Shown here piece after piece: positions 1-8,560 of a DNA stretch of 64,000 bases. Source of the DNA: Limnohabitans sp. 2KL-27 (lineage in GTDB: Bacteria > Pseudomonadota > Gammaproteobacteria > Burkholderiales > Burkholderiaceae_C). Both the position numbers and the translations under genes were made by a program. The notes below the pieces were generated by a model. The model saw only the letters and a list, made by a program, of their open reading frames with translations, searched no databases and had not been told where the DNA came from. Numbering within the stretch: position 1 is the first letter of the stretch; each line of letters begins with the position of its first letter. The stretch lies in assembly GCF_001269345.1 (NCBI RefSeq), contig NZ_CXOP01000002.1, positions 124,853 through 188,852 of the forward strand, read 5' to 3'.

Positions 1-753
1 CACGGCACGCAGGCTCCCCTGTGCATAGGTGGACCGGCTGGAGGACTTGTGCGTCACTTCGATGCGCTCGCCAATGCCGGCAAACAGCACGGTGTGGTCG
101 CCCACGATGTCGCCGCCACGGATGGTGGCAAAGCCGATGGAGGAGGGATCGCGCTCGCCCGTGTGGCCATAGCGTTCGTACACCGCGCACGCTTTCAGGT
201 CACGCCCCATGGCCTCGGCCATCACTTCACCCATTTTGAGGGCCGTCCCCGAGGGCGCATCCACCTTGTGGCGGTGGTGCGCTTCGATGATCTCGATGTC
301 GTAGCCCGTGGACATGGCTTGCGCGGCCATCTGCAAGAGCTTGAGCGTGACGTTCACCCCCACGCTCATGTTGGGGGCCATCACGATGGCGATGTCTTTT
401 GCAATTTCAGCAATTTCGGCTTTTTGCGCATCGGTGAAGCCCGTGGTGCCGATCACGGCCTTGACACCGAGTTCTCGGCACACCTTCAGGTGGGCCAAGG
501 TGCCCTCTGGGCGCGTGAAATCAATGAGGCAGGATGCGTTTTTCAGCCCGGCGTGCAGGTCAGATGTGACCAACACACCTGTGGACTGCCCCATGGATGC
601 GGCGGCATCCTGGCCCAGCGCGGGACTGGCTTGGATGTCCAGCGCCCCCGCCAGGCGGCAATCGCCCGAGGCGAGGATGGCTTCGATGAGCATGTGCCCC
701 ATGCGGCCAGAGGCCCCGGCAACGGTGATGGGCAAGTCGTTCAATTGAGTCAT
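1..753 (-). CDS. dapB: 4-hydroxy-tetrahydrodipicolinate reductase, 3' end cut off by window edge
   Basis: NAD(P)H-dependent cytosolic reductase of the diaminopimelate/lysine pathway. The minus-strand frame opens at an ATG at 753 and stays open to base 1, giving 251 codons of a protein usually about 270 residues long, so only the last C-terminal residues are missing. The N-terminus has the Rossmann glycine pattern VAGASGRMG, and the middle holds [15 protein letters not shown], the family's catalytic His/Lys and substrate-binding segment. It lies downstream of bamE on the same strand, 60 bases away, so the two may be cotranscribed. Identity is secure; the true stop is outside the window. Confidence 0.95.
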   Translation of the reverse strand, partial: MTQLNDLPITVAGASGRMGHMLIEAILASGDCRLAGALDIQASPALGQDAAASMGQSTGVLVTSDLHAGLKNASCLIDFTRPEGTLAHLKVCRELGVKAVIGTTGFTDAQKAEIAEIAKDIAIVMAPNMSVGVNVTLKLLQMAAQAMSTGYDIEIIEAHHRHKVDAPSGTALKMGEVMAEAMGRDLKACAVYERYGHTGERDPSSIGFATIRGGDIVGDHTVLFAGIGERIEVTHKSSSRSTYAQGSLRAV

Positions 754-813
754 GTCGTTTCAGCAATGAGGGTCACGCAGGCCGTGGGGCACCCGGCCCA
801 AACAAGGCCCCCT

Positions 814-1353
814 TTAGCGGGGTGCCGGCTCCAAGGGAGGGTAAGTTGCAGGCAGTGGCGCAGTGCGCTGCGCATCGCCTGTTGCTTGGGGTGCAGGGAA
901 CTTTTTCAGATCTTCCTCGCTGGCCTGCAAATTGGGCACGCTGGCGGCTTTGCGCTGGGTGACGAGGCGCTCCACAAACTCGGACTCGCTGGGCAATTCG
1001 CCGCCCTCCACGGAAGACACCCCATCGTTCTTGAAATAGACGGTGAGCTGGAAGCTCTGCGGCGGCACACCCTGGCGGCGGATGCTGAAGGCGTAATCCC
1101 AGCGATCGGCATGGAACAGGCTGGTGACCAAGGGCGTTCCCAAAATGTCGCGGACCTGTGCGCGGGGCATGCCCACGCTGATCGCCTGGCGCTGCTCTTT
1201 GGAGACGAAATTGCCTTGCACGACCTCGGGCACGTAGGGCTTGAAGGTGTCGCTGGTGAAGCTGGACAAGTTGGCACAACCCGCCAAACTGGCGCACATG
1301 AAAAGCATGGCCAGGCGGGAGCCTGTCAAGGAAAAAGTCAGGGATGCTGTCAT
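814..1353 (-). CDS. bamE: outer membrane protein assembly factor BamE (SmpA/OmlA lipoprotein)
   Basis: Small periplasm-facing lipoprotein of the BAM complex that helps fold beta-barrel proteins into the outer membrane. The 179-residue product has a lipoprotein signal with lipobox LAGC at residues 23-26 (acylated Cys26). The SmpA/OmlA domain follows, with the family pattern around [15 protein letters not shown] and a WDYAF strand. The C-terminal roughly 60 residues are a proline/alanine-rich tail not needed for the fold. It is divergent from fur across 83 bases, a gene pair commonly seen in Burkholderiales. Confidence 0.92.
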   Translation of the reverse strand: MTASLTFSLTGSRLAMLFMCASLAGCANLSSFTSDTFKPYVPEVVQGNFVSKEQRQAISVGMPRAQVRDILGTPLVTSLFHADRWDYAFSIRRQGVPPQSFQLTVYFKNDGVSSVEGGELPSESEFVERLVTQRKAASVPNLQASEEDLKKFPAPQATGDAQRTAPLPATYPPLEPAPR

Positions 1354-1436
1354 GGTTGAGGGCTGGCCGATATGATCGGTTCATTGTAGCGGCAGCTCGG
1401 CGCGCAACCTCTTTTCCTATCCAGACATCCCTTCAC

Positions 1437-1865
1437 ATGACCCAAATCGACGAACTGAAAAACAATGGTCTGAAGGCCACGCTGCCGCGCCTGAAAATTC
1501 TGGAGGTTTTTCAGAGCGGACAGCAACGGCACATGACGGCCGAAGACGTGTTTCGCCTTTTGTTGAGCGAAAACACCGACATCGGTCTGGCCACGGTTTA
1601 CCGGGTGCTGATGCAGTTCGAGCAAGCGGGCATTCTCAGTCGCAACCACTTTGAAAGCGGCAAAGCCGTTTACGAGCTCAACGAAGGCCAGCACCACGAC
1701 CACATGGTGTGTCTGGACTGCGGTCGGGTGGAAGAGTTTTACGACCCGGAAATCGAGTCCAGGCAACAAGCGGTGGCCGAAGCCAAAGGTTTTGTGATCG
1801 CCGACCACGCATTGAGCCTGTACGCCCATTGCACCCGAAAGCCTTGCCCTCACCGCCAGGGTTGA
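1437..1865 (+). CDS. fur: ferric uptake regulator Fur
   Basis: Iron-responsive (or Zn/Fe-sensing) winged-helix repressor. The 142-residue protein starts at the ATG at 1437; the frame is open further upstream (to 1344), but that part runs through the bamE promoter region and the family N-terminus begins at MTQIDELK. Visible features are the DNA-binding domain (TAEDVFRLL and [10 protein letters not shown]), the metal-binding HHDH at about 86-89, the CLDC zinc site at 92-95, and a second Cys pair (CTRKPC) close to the C-terminus. It is divergent from bamE. I cannot point to a convincing Fur box by eye in the 83-base gap. Confidence 0.95.
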   Translation: MTQIDELKNNGLKATLPRLKILEVFQSGQQRHMTAEDVFRLLLSENTDIGLATVYRVLMQFEQAGILSRNHFESGKAVYELNEGQHHDHMVCLDCGRVEEFYDPEIESRQQAVAEAKGFVIADHALSLYAHCTRKPCPHRQG

Positions 1866-1880
1866 GCGGGCCGGGCGCCT

Positions 1881-2822
1881 TCAGTCCATCGCCCGGCGCT
1901 GGCGCTCGATGAACTCTTGGTAAGTGTCGATACCGCGCATCTGCAAGATGGTGTTGCGCACGGCAGCCTCGACCAACACCGCGATGTTGCGCCCGGCCAC
2001 CACCTGAATGACCACTTTGCGCACCGGGATGCCCAGCACGTCTTGCACCAGAGGCTCCGAAGGCAGGCGCTCGTAATCGCGCTCCAGCGTCTCGCGGCGC
2101 ACCAAGTGCACAATGAGTTTGAGGCGCATCTTGCGGCGCACCGCCGTCTCGCCAAAGATGGCTCGGATGTCCAATAGGCCAATCCCGCGCACCTCCAGCA
2201 GGTTTTGCAGCAAATCGGGGCAACGCGCCTCGATGGTGGTCTGGTTGATGCGGTACAGGTCCACGGCGTCATCGGCCACCAGGCCGTTGCCACGCGAGAT
2301 CAACTCCAAACCCAACTCGCTTTTGCCCAAGCCGGATTCACCCGTGATCAATACGCCCATGCCCAAAATGTCCATGAACACACCATGCGTGGTGGTCCGG
2401 TCGGCAAAATGCTTGGACAGATAGGCCCGCAGCACATCGATGACAAAGGCCGAGGACTGCTCGGTCGAAAACATCGGAATTTGGGCCCGCTCGCACATCG
2501 ACAAAAGGGCTTCGGGGGCCGCCTGGCCATCGGCCAAGACCAGGACTGGTGGCTCCAGCGTGACGATGCGGGCGATTCGGCGGGCGCAATCCTCGGGGGT
2601 GGAATTGGTCAGGTAGGCCACCTCGCGGGGGCCCAGAATCTGAACACGGTAGGGGTGGATGTAGTTCAGGTAGCCGACCAGGTCGGCGCCTGAACGGGCT
2701 TCGCGGACGGCGACTTCATCGAAGCGGCGCTCCGAAGCGCCCAAGCCCGCCACCCACTGCCATTTGAGTTTGCTGCGGTGGTCTTCGAACAGAACGTCGG
2801 CGCTGATGACAGAAGGTTTCAT
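1881..2822 (-). CDS. hprK: HPr kinase/phosphorylase
   Basis: Bifunctional enzyme that phosphorylates and dephosphorylates a serine on HPr. In proteobacteria it usually belongs to an incomplete, regulatory PTS rather than to sugar transport. The 313-residue protein has an N-terminal DRTGG-like domain and a P-loop GESGLGKSE at about residues 160-168, followed by the family segment DDAVDLYRI and a C-terminal [14 protein letters not shown] motif. I chose the ATG at 2822; an in-frame ATG 19 codons upstream would run into the ptsN 3' end. It lies 25 bases behind ptsN and is probably cotranscribed with it. Confidence 0.94.
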   Translation of the reverse strand: MKPSVISADVLFEDHRSKLKWQWVAGLGASERRFDEVAVREARSGADLVGYLNYIHPYRVQILGPREVAYLTNSTPEDCARRIARIVTLEPPVLVLADGQAAPEALLSMCERAQIPMFSTEQSSAFVIDVLRAYLSKHFADRTTTHGVFMDILGMGVLITGESGLGKSELGLELISRGNGLVADDAVDLYRINQTTIEARCPDLLQNLLEVRGIGLLDIRAIFGETAVRRKMRLKLIVHLVRRETLERDYERLPSEPLVQDVLGIPVRKVVIQVVAGRNIAVLVEAAVRNTILQMRGIDTYQEFIERQRRAMD

Positions 2823-2847
2823 CGCAACATCACCGCCTGGTCTCGGC

Positions 2848-3315
2848 TCAGGCGGTTTGGGCCGACTGCCACTGGGCAATCAATTGGTGCAGGTTGTGTT
2901 GAACCGTGCTGTTTTTGATGTTTTCGCGCAGGGTGGTGTCGCTGAGCAACTCGGCGATCTCGGACAGGATCTCCAAGTGCTTTTGGGTCGCAGCTTCCGG
3001 GACGAGCAAGAAAATCAGCAGGTTGACCGGCTGCTCATCGGGGGCATCAAAGCCTATGGGCTGGGCCAGCTGGAACACAGCCGCCATGGGCGCCTTGAGA
3101 CCCTTGATGCGGCCATGCGGGATGGCCACGCCATGCCCCAGACCCGTCGACCCCAGCCGCTCACGGGCGAACAGGCTGTCGGTCACCAGGGCACGGGACA
3201 GCCCGTGCAGGTTCTCAAAGAGAATTCCGGCTTCTTCGAATGCCCGTTTCTTGCTGGTGGCTTCGACCCCGACAAGAACTTGGGCAACAGGCAATATGGA
3301 TGAGAGGCGATTCAT
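2848..3315 (-). CDS. ptsN: PTS IIA-like nitrogen-regulatory protein
   Basis: EIIA-Ntr domain protein, phosphate acceptor of the regulatory PTS (PtsP/PtsO/PtsN) that modulates potassium uptake, nitrogen and carbon responses in other proteobacteria. The 155-residue product carries the phosphorylatable histidine in AIPHGR (His67). The start is the ATG at 3315, since residues upstream of it do not match the family. It is followed closely by hprK. A strong terminator (3423-3448) separates it from hpf upstream, so ptsN-hprK probably has its own promoter between 3316 and 3420. Confidence 0.93.
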   Translation of the reverse strand: MNRLSSILPVAQVLVGVEATSKKRAFEEAGILFENLHGLSRALVTDSLFARERLGSTGLGHGVAIPHGRIKGLKAPMAAVFQLAQPIGFDAPDEQPVNLLIFLLVPEAATQKHLEILSEIAELLSDTTLRENIKNSTVQHNLHQLIAQWQSAQTA

Positions 3316-3422
3316 GGTCGAGGCCGGATTATGCACCTTGCGCGGACTGCGCCATCTTTGCGCCTGCAAACCGGGCATGGGGGGCCGTGTTTCTGCCCCC
3401 GAATCGGCGTGTGGCCTGCATG

Positions 3423-3448
3423 AAAAAGGGCCACAAGCTTGTGGCCCT
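3423..3448 (-). terminator. factor-independent terminator after hpf
   Basis: Perfect palindromic hairpin AGGGCCACAAGCTTGTGGCCCT at 3427-3448, followed on the minus strand by a run of T (A on the plus strand, 3423-3427). It lies 24 bases past the hpf stop codon and before ptsN. Confidence 0.8.
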
Positions 3449-3471
3449 GTTCTGAAAAAACATGGAACCGA

Positions 3472-3801
3472 TCACATCATGCGCTTGGGGGCGCTGTGGT
3501 GGTGGTCGGTGATGCGGTCTTTGTGCTTGACCACTTGGCGGTCCAGTTTGTCCACCAGATCGTCCACTGCGGCATACAAGTCTTGGTGCGCGCTTTCGGC
3601 AAACAGGTCATTGCCCTTGACGTGGATATTGCACTCGGCGCGTTGGCGCTTTTCCTTTTCTTTTTGCTTCTCGACGGTCAGAAGCACTTTGACATCGACC
3701 ACTTGGTCAAAGTGCCGGGTGATCCGGTCAAGCTTCCCCGTGACGTACTGACGCAATGCCGGAGTCACTTCCAGATGGTGCCCGCTGATGGTTAAATTCA
3801 T
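3472..3801 (-). CDS. hpf: short-form ribosome hibernation promoting factor
   Basis: Small protein that binds the 30S subunit and favours 100S dimers or inactive 70S ribosomes in slow growth. It has 109 residues and a single S30AE/RaiA domain (beta-alpha-beta-beta-beta-alpha), without the C-terminal dimerisation domain of long HPF. The start at 3801 is chosen over one five codons upstream because GGAGG lies at proper spacing before it. In many betaproteobacteria hpf follows rpoN; here an unrelated MFS gene sits upstream instead. It is followed by its own terminator and then ptsN-hprK. Confidence 0.92.
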   Translation of the reverse strand: MNLTISGHHLEVTPALRQYVTGKLDRITRHFDQVVDVKVLLTVEKQKEKEKRQRAECNIHVKGNDLFAESAHQDLYAAVDDLVDKLDRQVVKHKDRITDHHHSAPKRMM

Positions 3802-3825
3802 AGTCGTCGCCTCCATGATTCAGGG

Positions 3826-3852
3826 TATAAAAAGCCCCGCCGAAGCAGGGCT
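3826..3852 (-). terminator. terminator between the MFS gene and hpf
   Basis: The hairpin AGCCCTGC-TTCG-GCGGGGCT on the minus strand (plus-strand 3833-3852) has a tetraloop, one mismatch and a following TTTTTATA. It would end transcription of the MFS gene at 4026-5246. It also lies only 25 bases upstream of hpf, so it could act as a leader attenuator if hpf transcription starts further upstream. Confidence 0.7.
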
Positions 3853-4025
3853 CGGAAACCACCTTGAGGGGTGGTTCAGCCCCACTATGCGCCCCCCGAA
3901 ATGGAAAAGCAAGGCGCGCGCAACGAAACCTGTAACGTCCGCCGCTTTTGCCCCCAAAGCCCCATTTCGGTGCTATGGTTCGGCTTGAAACCTGACAGCG
4001 TGGGCCGTTTCCTGGGCCCCAAAGC

Positions 4026-5246
4026 TCATGCCGACCCGGCAGGCGCACCATGCAAGCGCAAATGCCCGGCCAGCCAGACGCTGAGCAAACTGGCCACCAC
4101 CCCCAACAAGCCCGCCACCCAATACAAGGTCAGTTGCCCCTGCGCGTCGCGCCCGATGATGAGCCCCGCCACCAGGGCTGCCAAGCCCATGGAGGCCGAC
4201 TGCACGGCCGAGTTGAGGGTCATGAAGGTGCCGCGCAAACGGGGCTCAACCGCCGAGGAAATCATCGCCATGCCAGGAATCATGCGCCCGCTCATGACGG
4301 TGAAGAGCAGCGTCGAGATGGCCAGCAAACCCCACAGGGGCAGGCCTTGCGAGAGCGTGGTGGCCATCAAGGGCACGGTCACCGCCAACGCCAGGCGTTG
4401 GAACATCCGGACCTTGCCCACCCGGTCCGTCAGGCGGCCAAAGTAGCGTGCACTGAGCAAGGTGGCCAAGCCGCCGCTCAGGTAGATCCAGGGCACCTCA
4501 GCGGCCTGCATGCCCGCGTTGGACTGCAGGTAAATGGTGATGTAAGGAATGACGGTGAACGCTGCGAACATCATCAGGCCAGACACGGCAAACGCCTTGA
4601 GGTGGTTGGGCTCGGCCAGAACCTGGCCGATGCCACGCCAAACGCTGACTCTCTCGGGATGGTGCAAGTGCGCATCCAGCTGGGGCAAGGTTTGCCAGGC
4701 CGCCAGCGCCAGCAGTCCGACCAAGGCCGCAATGCCCACAAATGGGGCATGCCAGTTGAAATGCGCCGCCAAAAACAAACCCAGCGGCACACCCGCCACG
4801 GTGGACACCGAAAACGAGGTCATCACCACACTCATGGCGCGACCCCGGCGCTCGAAGGGGATCACATCGGCCACGATGGTCTGTGACAGGGCCGACAGAA
4901 CACCGCCAAACAAGCCTGCGGCCACCCGCGCCAGCATCAACCACACATAGTCGGGGGCCAAGGCGCAAGCGAGCGTGGCCAGTCCGAACAGGCTGTACAT
5001 GCCCAAGAGCAACTGTTTGCGACTGAAACGGTCGATGTAAGTGGCCGCCATCAACCCCGAAAAGCCTGCCGACAAGGTGTAGGCCGAGACCAACAGCCCA
5101 AACTGGGCGTTGCTGATGCCGAACAAGGCCGTGAACTGCGGCCCCAGCGGCATCATGATCATGAAATCGAGGATGTGGGTGAACTGGATGCCGGCCAGCG
5201 TGAAAAGCAGCCAGCGCTCACGGCGCGGGGTCAAATGTGGGGTCAT
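4026..5246 (-). CDS. MFS transporter (drug/proton antiporter-like)
   Basis: A 406-residue major facilitator with about 12 hydrophobic segments. The loop-2 motif region reads YIDRFSRKQLLLG and the repeated signature in the second half reads RYFGRLTDRVGKVRM. The N-terminal segment (FTHILDFMIMMPLGP) is typical of the AraJ/sugar-efflux-like and multidrug DHA1 branch. The substrate cannot be told from sequence. It is monocistronic: a terminator follows at 3826-3852, and the patatin gene is divergent from it across 67 bases. Confidence 0.85.
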   Translation of the reverse strand: MTPHLTPRRERWLLFTLAGIQFTHILDFMIMMPLGPQFTALFGISNAQFGLLVSAYTLSAGFSGLMAATYIDRFSRKQLLLGMYSLFGLATLACALAPDYVWLMLARVAAGLFGGVLSALSQTIVADVIPFERRGRAMSVVMTSFSVSTVAGVPLGLFLAAHFNWHAPFVGIAALVGLLALAAWQTLPQLDAHLHHPERVSVWRGIGQVLAEPNHLKAFAVSGLMMFAAFTVIPYITIYLQSNAGMQAAEVPWIYLSGGLATLLSARYFGRLTDRVGKVRMFQRLALAVTVPLMATTLSQGLPLWGLLAISTLLFTVMSGRMIPGMAMISSAVEPRLRGTFMTLNSAVQSASMGLAALVAGLIIGRDAQGQLTLYWVAGLLGVVASLLSVWLAGHLRLHGAPAGSA

Positions 5247-5313
5247 GGAACAATGCCGTTGAATTGACTGAATCTAACACCCACACCCGTCCAGCGCCTC
5301 TGTCCCAGATCAC

Positions 5314-6552
5314 ATGCCGATTGACCCCTTGACGCCCACCCCGCCAACGTCACCCCCAGAACCTCCGCATTCTGCGCATCCGCACCCCGTGCTGGGGCTG
5401 GTTCTGATGGGGGGCGGTGCCCGCACCGCTTACCAGGCGGGGGCGTTGCAGGCCATAGGCCAGCTGCTGCGCCGCAGCCCAGGGCCATCACAGGCTTTTC
5501 CTTTCCAGGTGCTGGCAGGCACCTCGGCCGGGGCCTTGAACGCCACGTTTTTGGCCAGCAAGGCCATGGAGGGCCTGGACGGGCTGGACGAGCTGGCGCA
5601 TTTCTGGACCCACATCCGCACAGAAGCGGTCTACCGCCTGCCCCAGACCCCACTGGACAAGTTCAGCCGATGGGCCACAGCGGTGGGTTTGCTGCGCTCA
5701 GCCCGGGCCCATGCCGCAGCCATGGACAGCCTCGCCTTGGTCAACACTTTGCATCAGGCGATTGCCCTTGAGAAGATCGACACTGCCTTGCAAAGCGGTG
5801 CGCTGCAGGCCCTGGCCGTGACCGCGTCGAGCTATTCCAGCGGTGTTCATTGGACGTTTTGCCAAACACGCGACGGCCAGCCGATCCCCTGGAGCCGCCC
5901 GGGGCGTCGCGCCGAGCAGCAACCCATCACCATCGAGCACCTGATGGCGTCCAGCGCCATCCCCTTCATTTTCCCGTCTACGCCCCTGTGGGTGGACGGC
6001 GGCATGGAGTTTTTCGGAGATGGCTCGATGCGGCAGATCTCGCCCTTGTCCTCGGCGGTGCACCTTGGGGCCGACCGGATTTTGGCGATGGGCGTGAGCC
6101 AACCCCAGCGGGCCAGCCTGGCGGCACCGGCCCGCGCTGCGGGACGACCCTCGCTGGGCACGATCGCTGGCCATGCCATGGCCAGCGTGTTCCATGACAC
6201 GCTGGAGGCCGATGTCGAGCAGATCAGCCGCATCAACCAGGCCCTGGACAGCTTGCCCGAGGCGGTCCGCGCGGGCCTGCCCCTGCGCCCAGTGCAGGTG
6301 CTGACCCTGCAGCCCAGTGCCTCGCTCGATGCCTTGGCGCAAGAGCACGCCCACACCCTGCCCCGGCCCATCCTTCGGGTGCTGGAGGGCTTGGGCGCAC
6401 TGCGCGGCAGCGGCGCGGCCCTGGCCAGCTATTTGCTGTTCGAGCCGGGTTTCATCGCGGCGCTGATGGCTTTGGGACAAGCAGACGTCCAAGCCCGCGC
6501 CGACGAGATCCTGACTTTTCTGTCCCCCGCAGCGGCCCATCCGGTGCGATAA
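5314..6552 (+). CDS. patatin-like phospholipase family protein
   Basis: Predicted Ser/Asp-dyad acyl hydrolase acting on lipid esters. The 412-residue protein has the oxyanion-hole glycines GGGAR at 33-37, the nucleophile elbow GTSAG at 69-73 (Ser71), and a DGG motif in VDGGMEFFGDG carrying the likely catalytic Asp. No signal peptide is visible, and the first 25 residues are proline-rich and disordered-looking, so the exact start is uncertain. It resembles the larger alpha-proteobacterial/betaproteobacterial patatins rather than secreted ExoU-type toxins. It stands alone, between a divergent MFS gene and corA. Confidence 0.88.
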   Translation: MPIDPLTPTPPTSPPEPPHSAHPHPVLGLVLMGGGARTAYQAGALQAIGQLLRRSPGPSQAFPFQVLAGTSAGALNATFLASKAMEGLDGLDELAHFWTHIRTEAVYRLPQTPLDKFSRWATAVGLLRSARAHAAAMDSLALVNTLHQAIALEKIDTALQSGALQALAVTASSYSSGVHWTFCQTRDGQPIPWSRPGRRAEQQPITIEHLMASSAIPFIFPSTPLWVDGGMEFFGDGSMRQISPLSSAVHLGADRILAMGVSQPQRASLAAPARAAGRPSLGTIAGHAMASVFHDTLEADVEQISRINQALDSLPEAVRAGLPLRPVQVLTLQPSASLDALAQEHAHTLPRPILRVLEGLGALRGSGAALASYLLFEPGFIAALMALGQADVQARADEILTFLSPAAAHPVR

Positions 6553-6571
6553 TCCGCCGATTCATTCTGGA

Positions 6572-6627
6572 GACACATTGCCGTGGAAACTACCCCGAGT
6601 CGGTAGCTTTCGGACGCCTTGAGCATT
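6572..6627 (+). other. candidate hairpin in the corA leader
   Basis: Upstream of corA the segment GAAACTACC-CCGAGTC-GGTAGCTTTC can fold into a stem of about nine pairs with one bulged C. The surrounding 156-base gap between the patatin stop and the corA start otherwise shows no clear gene. It could be a regulatory leader for the magnesium channel or a terminator without a T run. Neither is established. Confidence 0.3.
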
Positions 6628-6708
6628 GGCCCATCGTTCGAAAGCTGCAGAAAACCCCCTTCGCCGCCCCTTTGAACTTTTGGCACCTGGCCATTTTTTG
6701 GATTCGCC

Positions 6709-7695
6709 ATGCTCAACATCTTCACCCTCGTCAACGGTCGACTCTTTCAGGAAGAGATCGAATCGCTCGAAGAACTCTCCCGTTTCCAGCCCATCTGGGT
6801 GGACCTGGAGTCGCCCACGCTCGAAGAAAAACGCTGGATCAAACAGTACTTTGGCCTGTCCATCCCAGAAGACGCGATGGACGAGGACATCGAGGAATCC
6901 GCCCGCTTTTACGAGGAAGACAACGGCGAGCTGCACATCCGCTCTGACTTTTTGATCGCCGACGAGGACGAGCCGCGCACCGTGCGCTGCGCTTTTATCC
7001 TGAACCAGCACAACGCCGACCTGAAAAGCCAGGGCGTGCTGTTTTCCATCCACGACGAAGACGTGCCGGTGTTTCGCTTGCTGCGCATGCGTGCGCGCCG
7101 CGCACCGGGCCTGATCGAAGACGCCAAGGAAGTGCTGCTCAAACTGTTTGACGCGGACGCGGAGTACTCGGCCGACACGCTTGAAGGCATTTACGACAAG
7201 CTCGAAACCGCCGGCAAAAAAGTGCTGTCGGGCGATGTGACCGACGCCATGGCCGGTGAAGTGCTGGGCGCCATTGCCCGCCAGGAAGACCTGAACGGCC
7301 GCATCCGCCGCAACGTGATGGACACCCGCCGCGCGGTGAGCTTCATGATGCGCTCCAAGATGCTCAACGCCGAGCAGTTCGAAGAAGCGCGCCAAATTTT
7401 GCGCGACATCGACTCGCTCGATTCGCACACGGCCTTTTTGTTTGACAAGATCAACTTCTTGATGGATGCCACTGTCGGTTTCATCAACATCAACCAGAAC
7501 AAGATCATCAAAATTTTCTCGGTGGCCAGCGTCGCCTTGCTGCCGCCCACCTTGATCGCCAGCTTGTACGGCATGAATTTCCAGTACATGCCCGAGTTAT
7601 CGCAAAAATGGGGCTACCCCTACGCCCTGGCCCTGATGGCTGCGAGCGCCGTGGTGCCCATGTGGTACTTCCGCCGGCGCGGCTGGCTCAAATAA
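6709..7695 (+). CDS. corA: magnesium/cobalt transporter CorA
   Basis: Pentameric inner-membrane Mg2+ channel. The 328-residue protein has a long acidic N-terminal cytosolic domain, a long coiled helix (residues about 150-265) and two C-terminal transmembrane helices. The ion selectivity signature YGMNF lies at 287-291, followed by MPEL in the periplasmic loop and a basic C-terminal tail. Length and layout match the CorA family. The leader (6553-6708) is unusually long for this window and holds a hairpin candidate. Confidence 0.94.
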   Translation: MLNIFTLVNGRLFQEEIESLEELSRFQPIWVDLESPTLEEKRWIKQYFGLSIPEDAMDEDIEESARFYEEDNGELHIRSDFLIADEDEPRTVRCAFILNQHNADLKSQGVLFSIHDEDVPVFRLLRMRARRAPGLIEDAKEVLLKLFDADAEYSADTLEGIYDKLETAGKKVLSGDVTDAMAGEVLGAIARQEDLNGRIRRNVMDTRRAVSFMMRSKMLNAEQFEEARQILRDIDSLDSHTAFLFDKINFLMDATVGFININQNKIIKIFSVASVALLPPTLIASLYGMNFQYMPELSQKWGYPYALALMAASAVVPMWYFRRRGWLK

Positions 7696-7702
7696 GGCCA
7701 GC

Positions 7703-8464
7703 TCAAGCGGGCTGGCGGCGGCTCAGCCACCGGGAGACAATCGCCAGACTGTAGCGGCTGGCCACCTCACGAATGAAGCGCTGAAAGTCGGTGTGGGCCG
7801 TGTCATCCGCCCGGTCCGAGATGGTGCGCACCGCCGCAAAAGGCACGCCGAAATCGTGGCAGACCTGCGCCACCGCCGCGCCCTCCATCTCCACCGCCAA
7901 AGCTTCGGGCAAGGCCTGGCGCAGCACTTGGCTTTCGGCCGAAGCCGAGACAAAACGGTCGCCACTGATGACGAGGCCCTGGTGCATCCGGGGCGCGTGC
8001 AATTGAAAATCGGCCAAGGTGCCTGCGCCCAGGTGCAGCGCGGCATCGGCCAGCACCTGTGCGCTGGCTTTTGCAAGTTGCAGCGCCAATTCGGCATCGG
8101 CCTCAAAACGGGCGCGGCCGTACATGGGCACCTCATGGCGCGGAAACAGCGGCGAAGCGTCCATGTCGTGTTGCACAAACCCATTGGCCACCACCACATC
8201 CCCCACCCGCACGCCTGCGCCAAGACCCCCGGCCACACCCGTGAAGACAAGCGTGTCCACCGCAAAGCGCTCCAGCAGCACCGTGGCGGTGGTGGCCGCC
8301 GCCACTTTGCCAATGCGCGAGAGCACCACCACCACCGAGTGGCCTTGCCAATGACCCACCCAAAAGTCACGCCCGGCCACTGTGATGCGGTGCTCGTGCG
8401 GCATGGCAGCCAACACGGCGGCCAATTCCTCTTGCATGGCACTCATGATGCCGATCACGGCCAT
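7703..8464 (-). CDS. mtnN: 5'-methylthioadenosine/S-adenosylhomocysteine nucleosidase
   Basis: Cleaves MTA, SAH and 5'-deoxyadenosine to adenine and the ribosyl product, feeding methyl recycling and purine salvage. The 253-residue protein has the catalytic base Glu in the N-terminal AMQEE segment (residues 10-13), the GVAGGL glycine loop, and the catalytic Asp in TISDRADD. The fold is a purine nucleoside phosphorylase type. It is convergent with corA (7 bases apart), and downstream of fadD on the same strand but separated by a strong terminator. Confidence 0.92.
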   Translation of the reverse strand: MAVIGIMSAMQEELAAVLAAMPHEHRITVAGRDFWVGHWQGHSVVVVLSRIGKVAAATTATVLLERFAVDTLVFTGVAGGLGAGVRVGDVVVANGFVQHDMDASPLFPRHEVPMYGRARFEADAELALQLAKASAQVLADAALHLGAGTLADFQLHAPRMHQGLVISGDRFVSASAESQVLRQALPEALAVEMEGAAVAQVCHDFGVPFAAVRTISDRADDTAHTDFQRFIREVASRYSLAIVSRWLSRRQPA

Positions 8465-8486
8465 GGATCACCCCTGTGGTGTGCTT

Positions 8487-8522
8487 CAAAAAAGAAAACG
8501 GCCACCTTGAAACAGGTGGCCG
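8487..8522 (-). terminator. terminator after fadD
   Basis: A nine-pair stem CGGCCACCT/AGGTGGCCG with a six-base loop (8499-8522), followed on the minus strand by TTTTCTTTTTT. It lies 38 bases beyond the fadD stop codon and before mtnN. Confidence 0.85.
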
Positions 8523-8560
8523 CAGGCCAGTGTCCGGGCATCAGGCCCACCGCTGAGTCA

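Noticed and set aside
49..1359. A 436-codon open frame on the plus strand across dapB and bamE
   Set aside because: Both real genes are on the other strand and well supported; the open frame is a GC-driven shadow.
1354..1436. Fur box in the bamE-fur gap
   Set aside because: No stretch close to the GATAATGATAATCATTATC consensus is visible.
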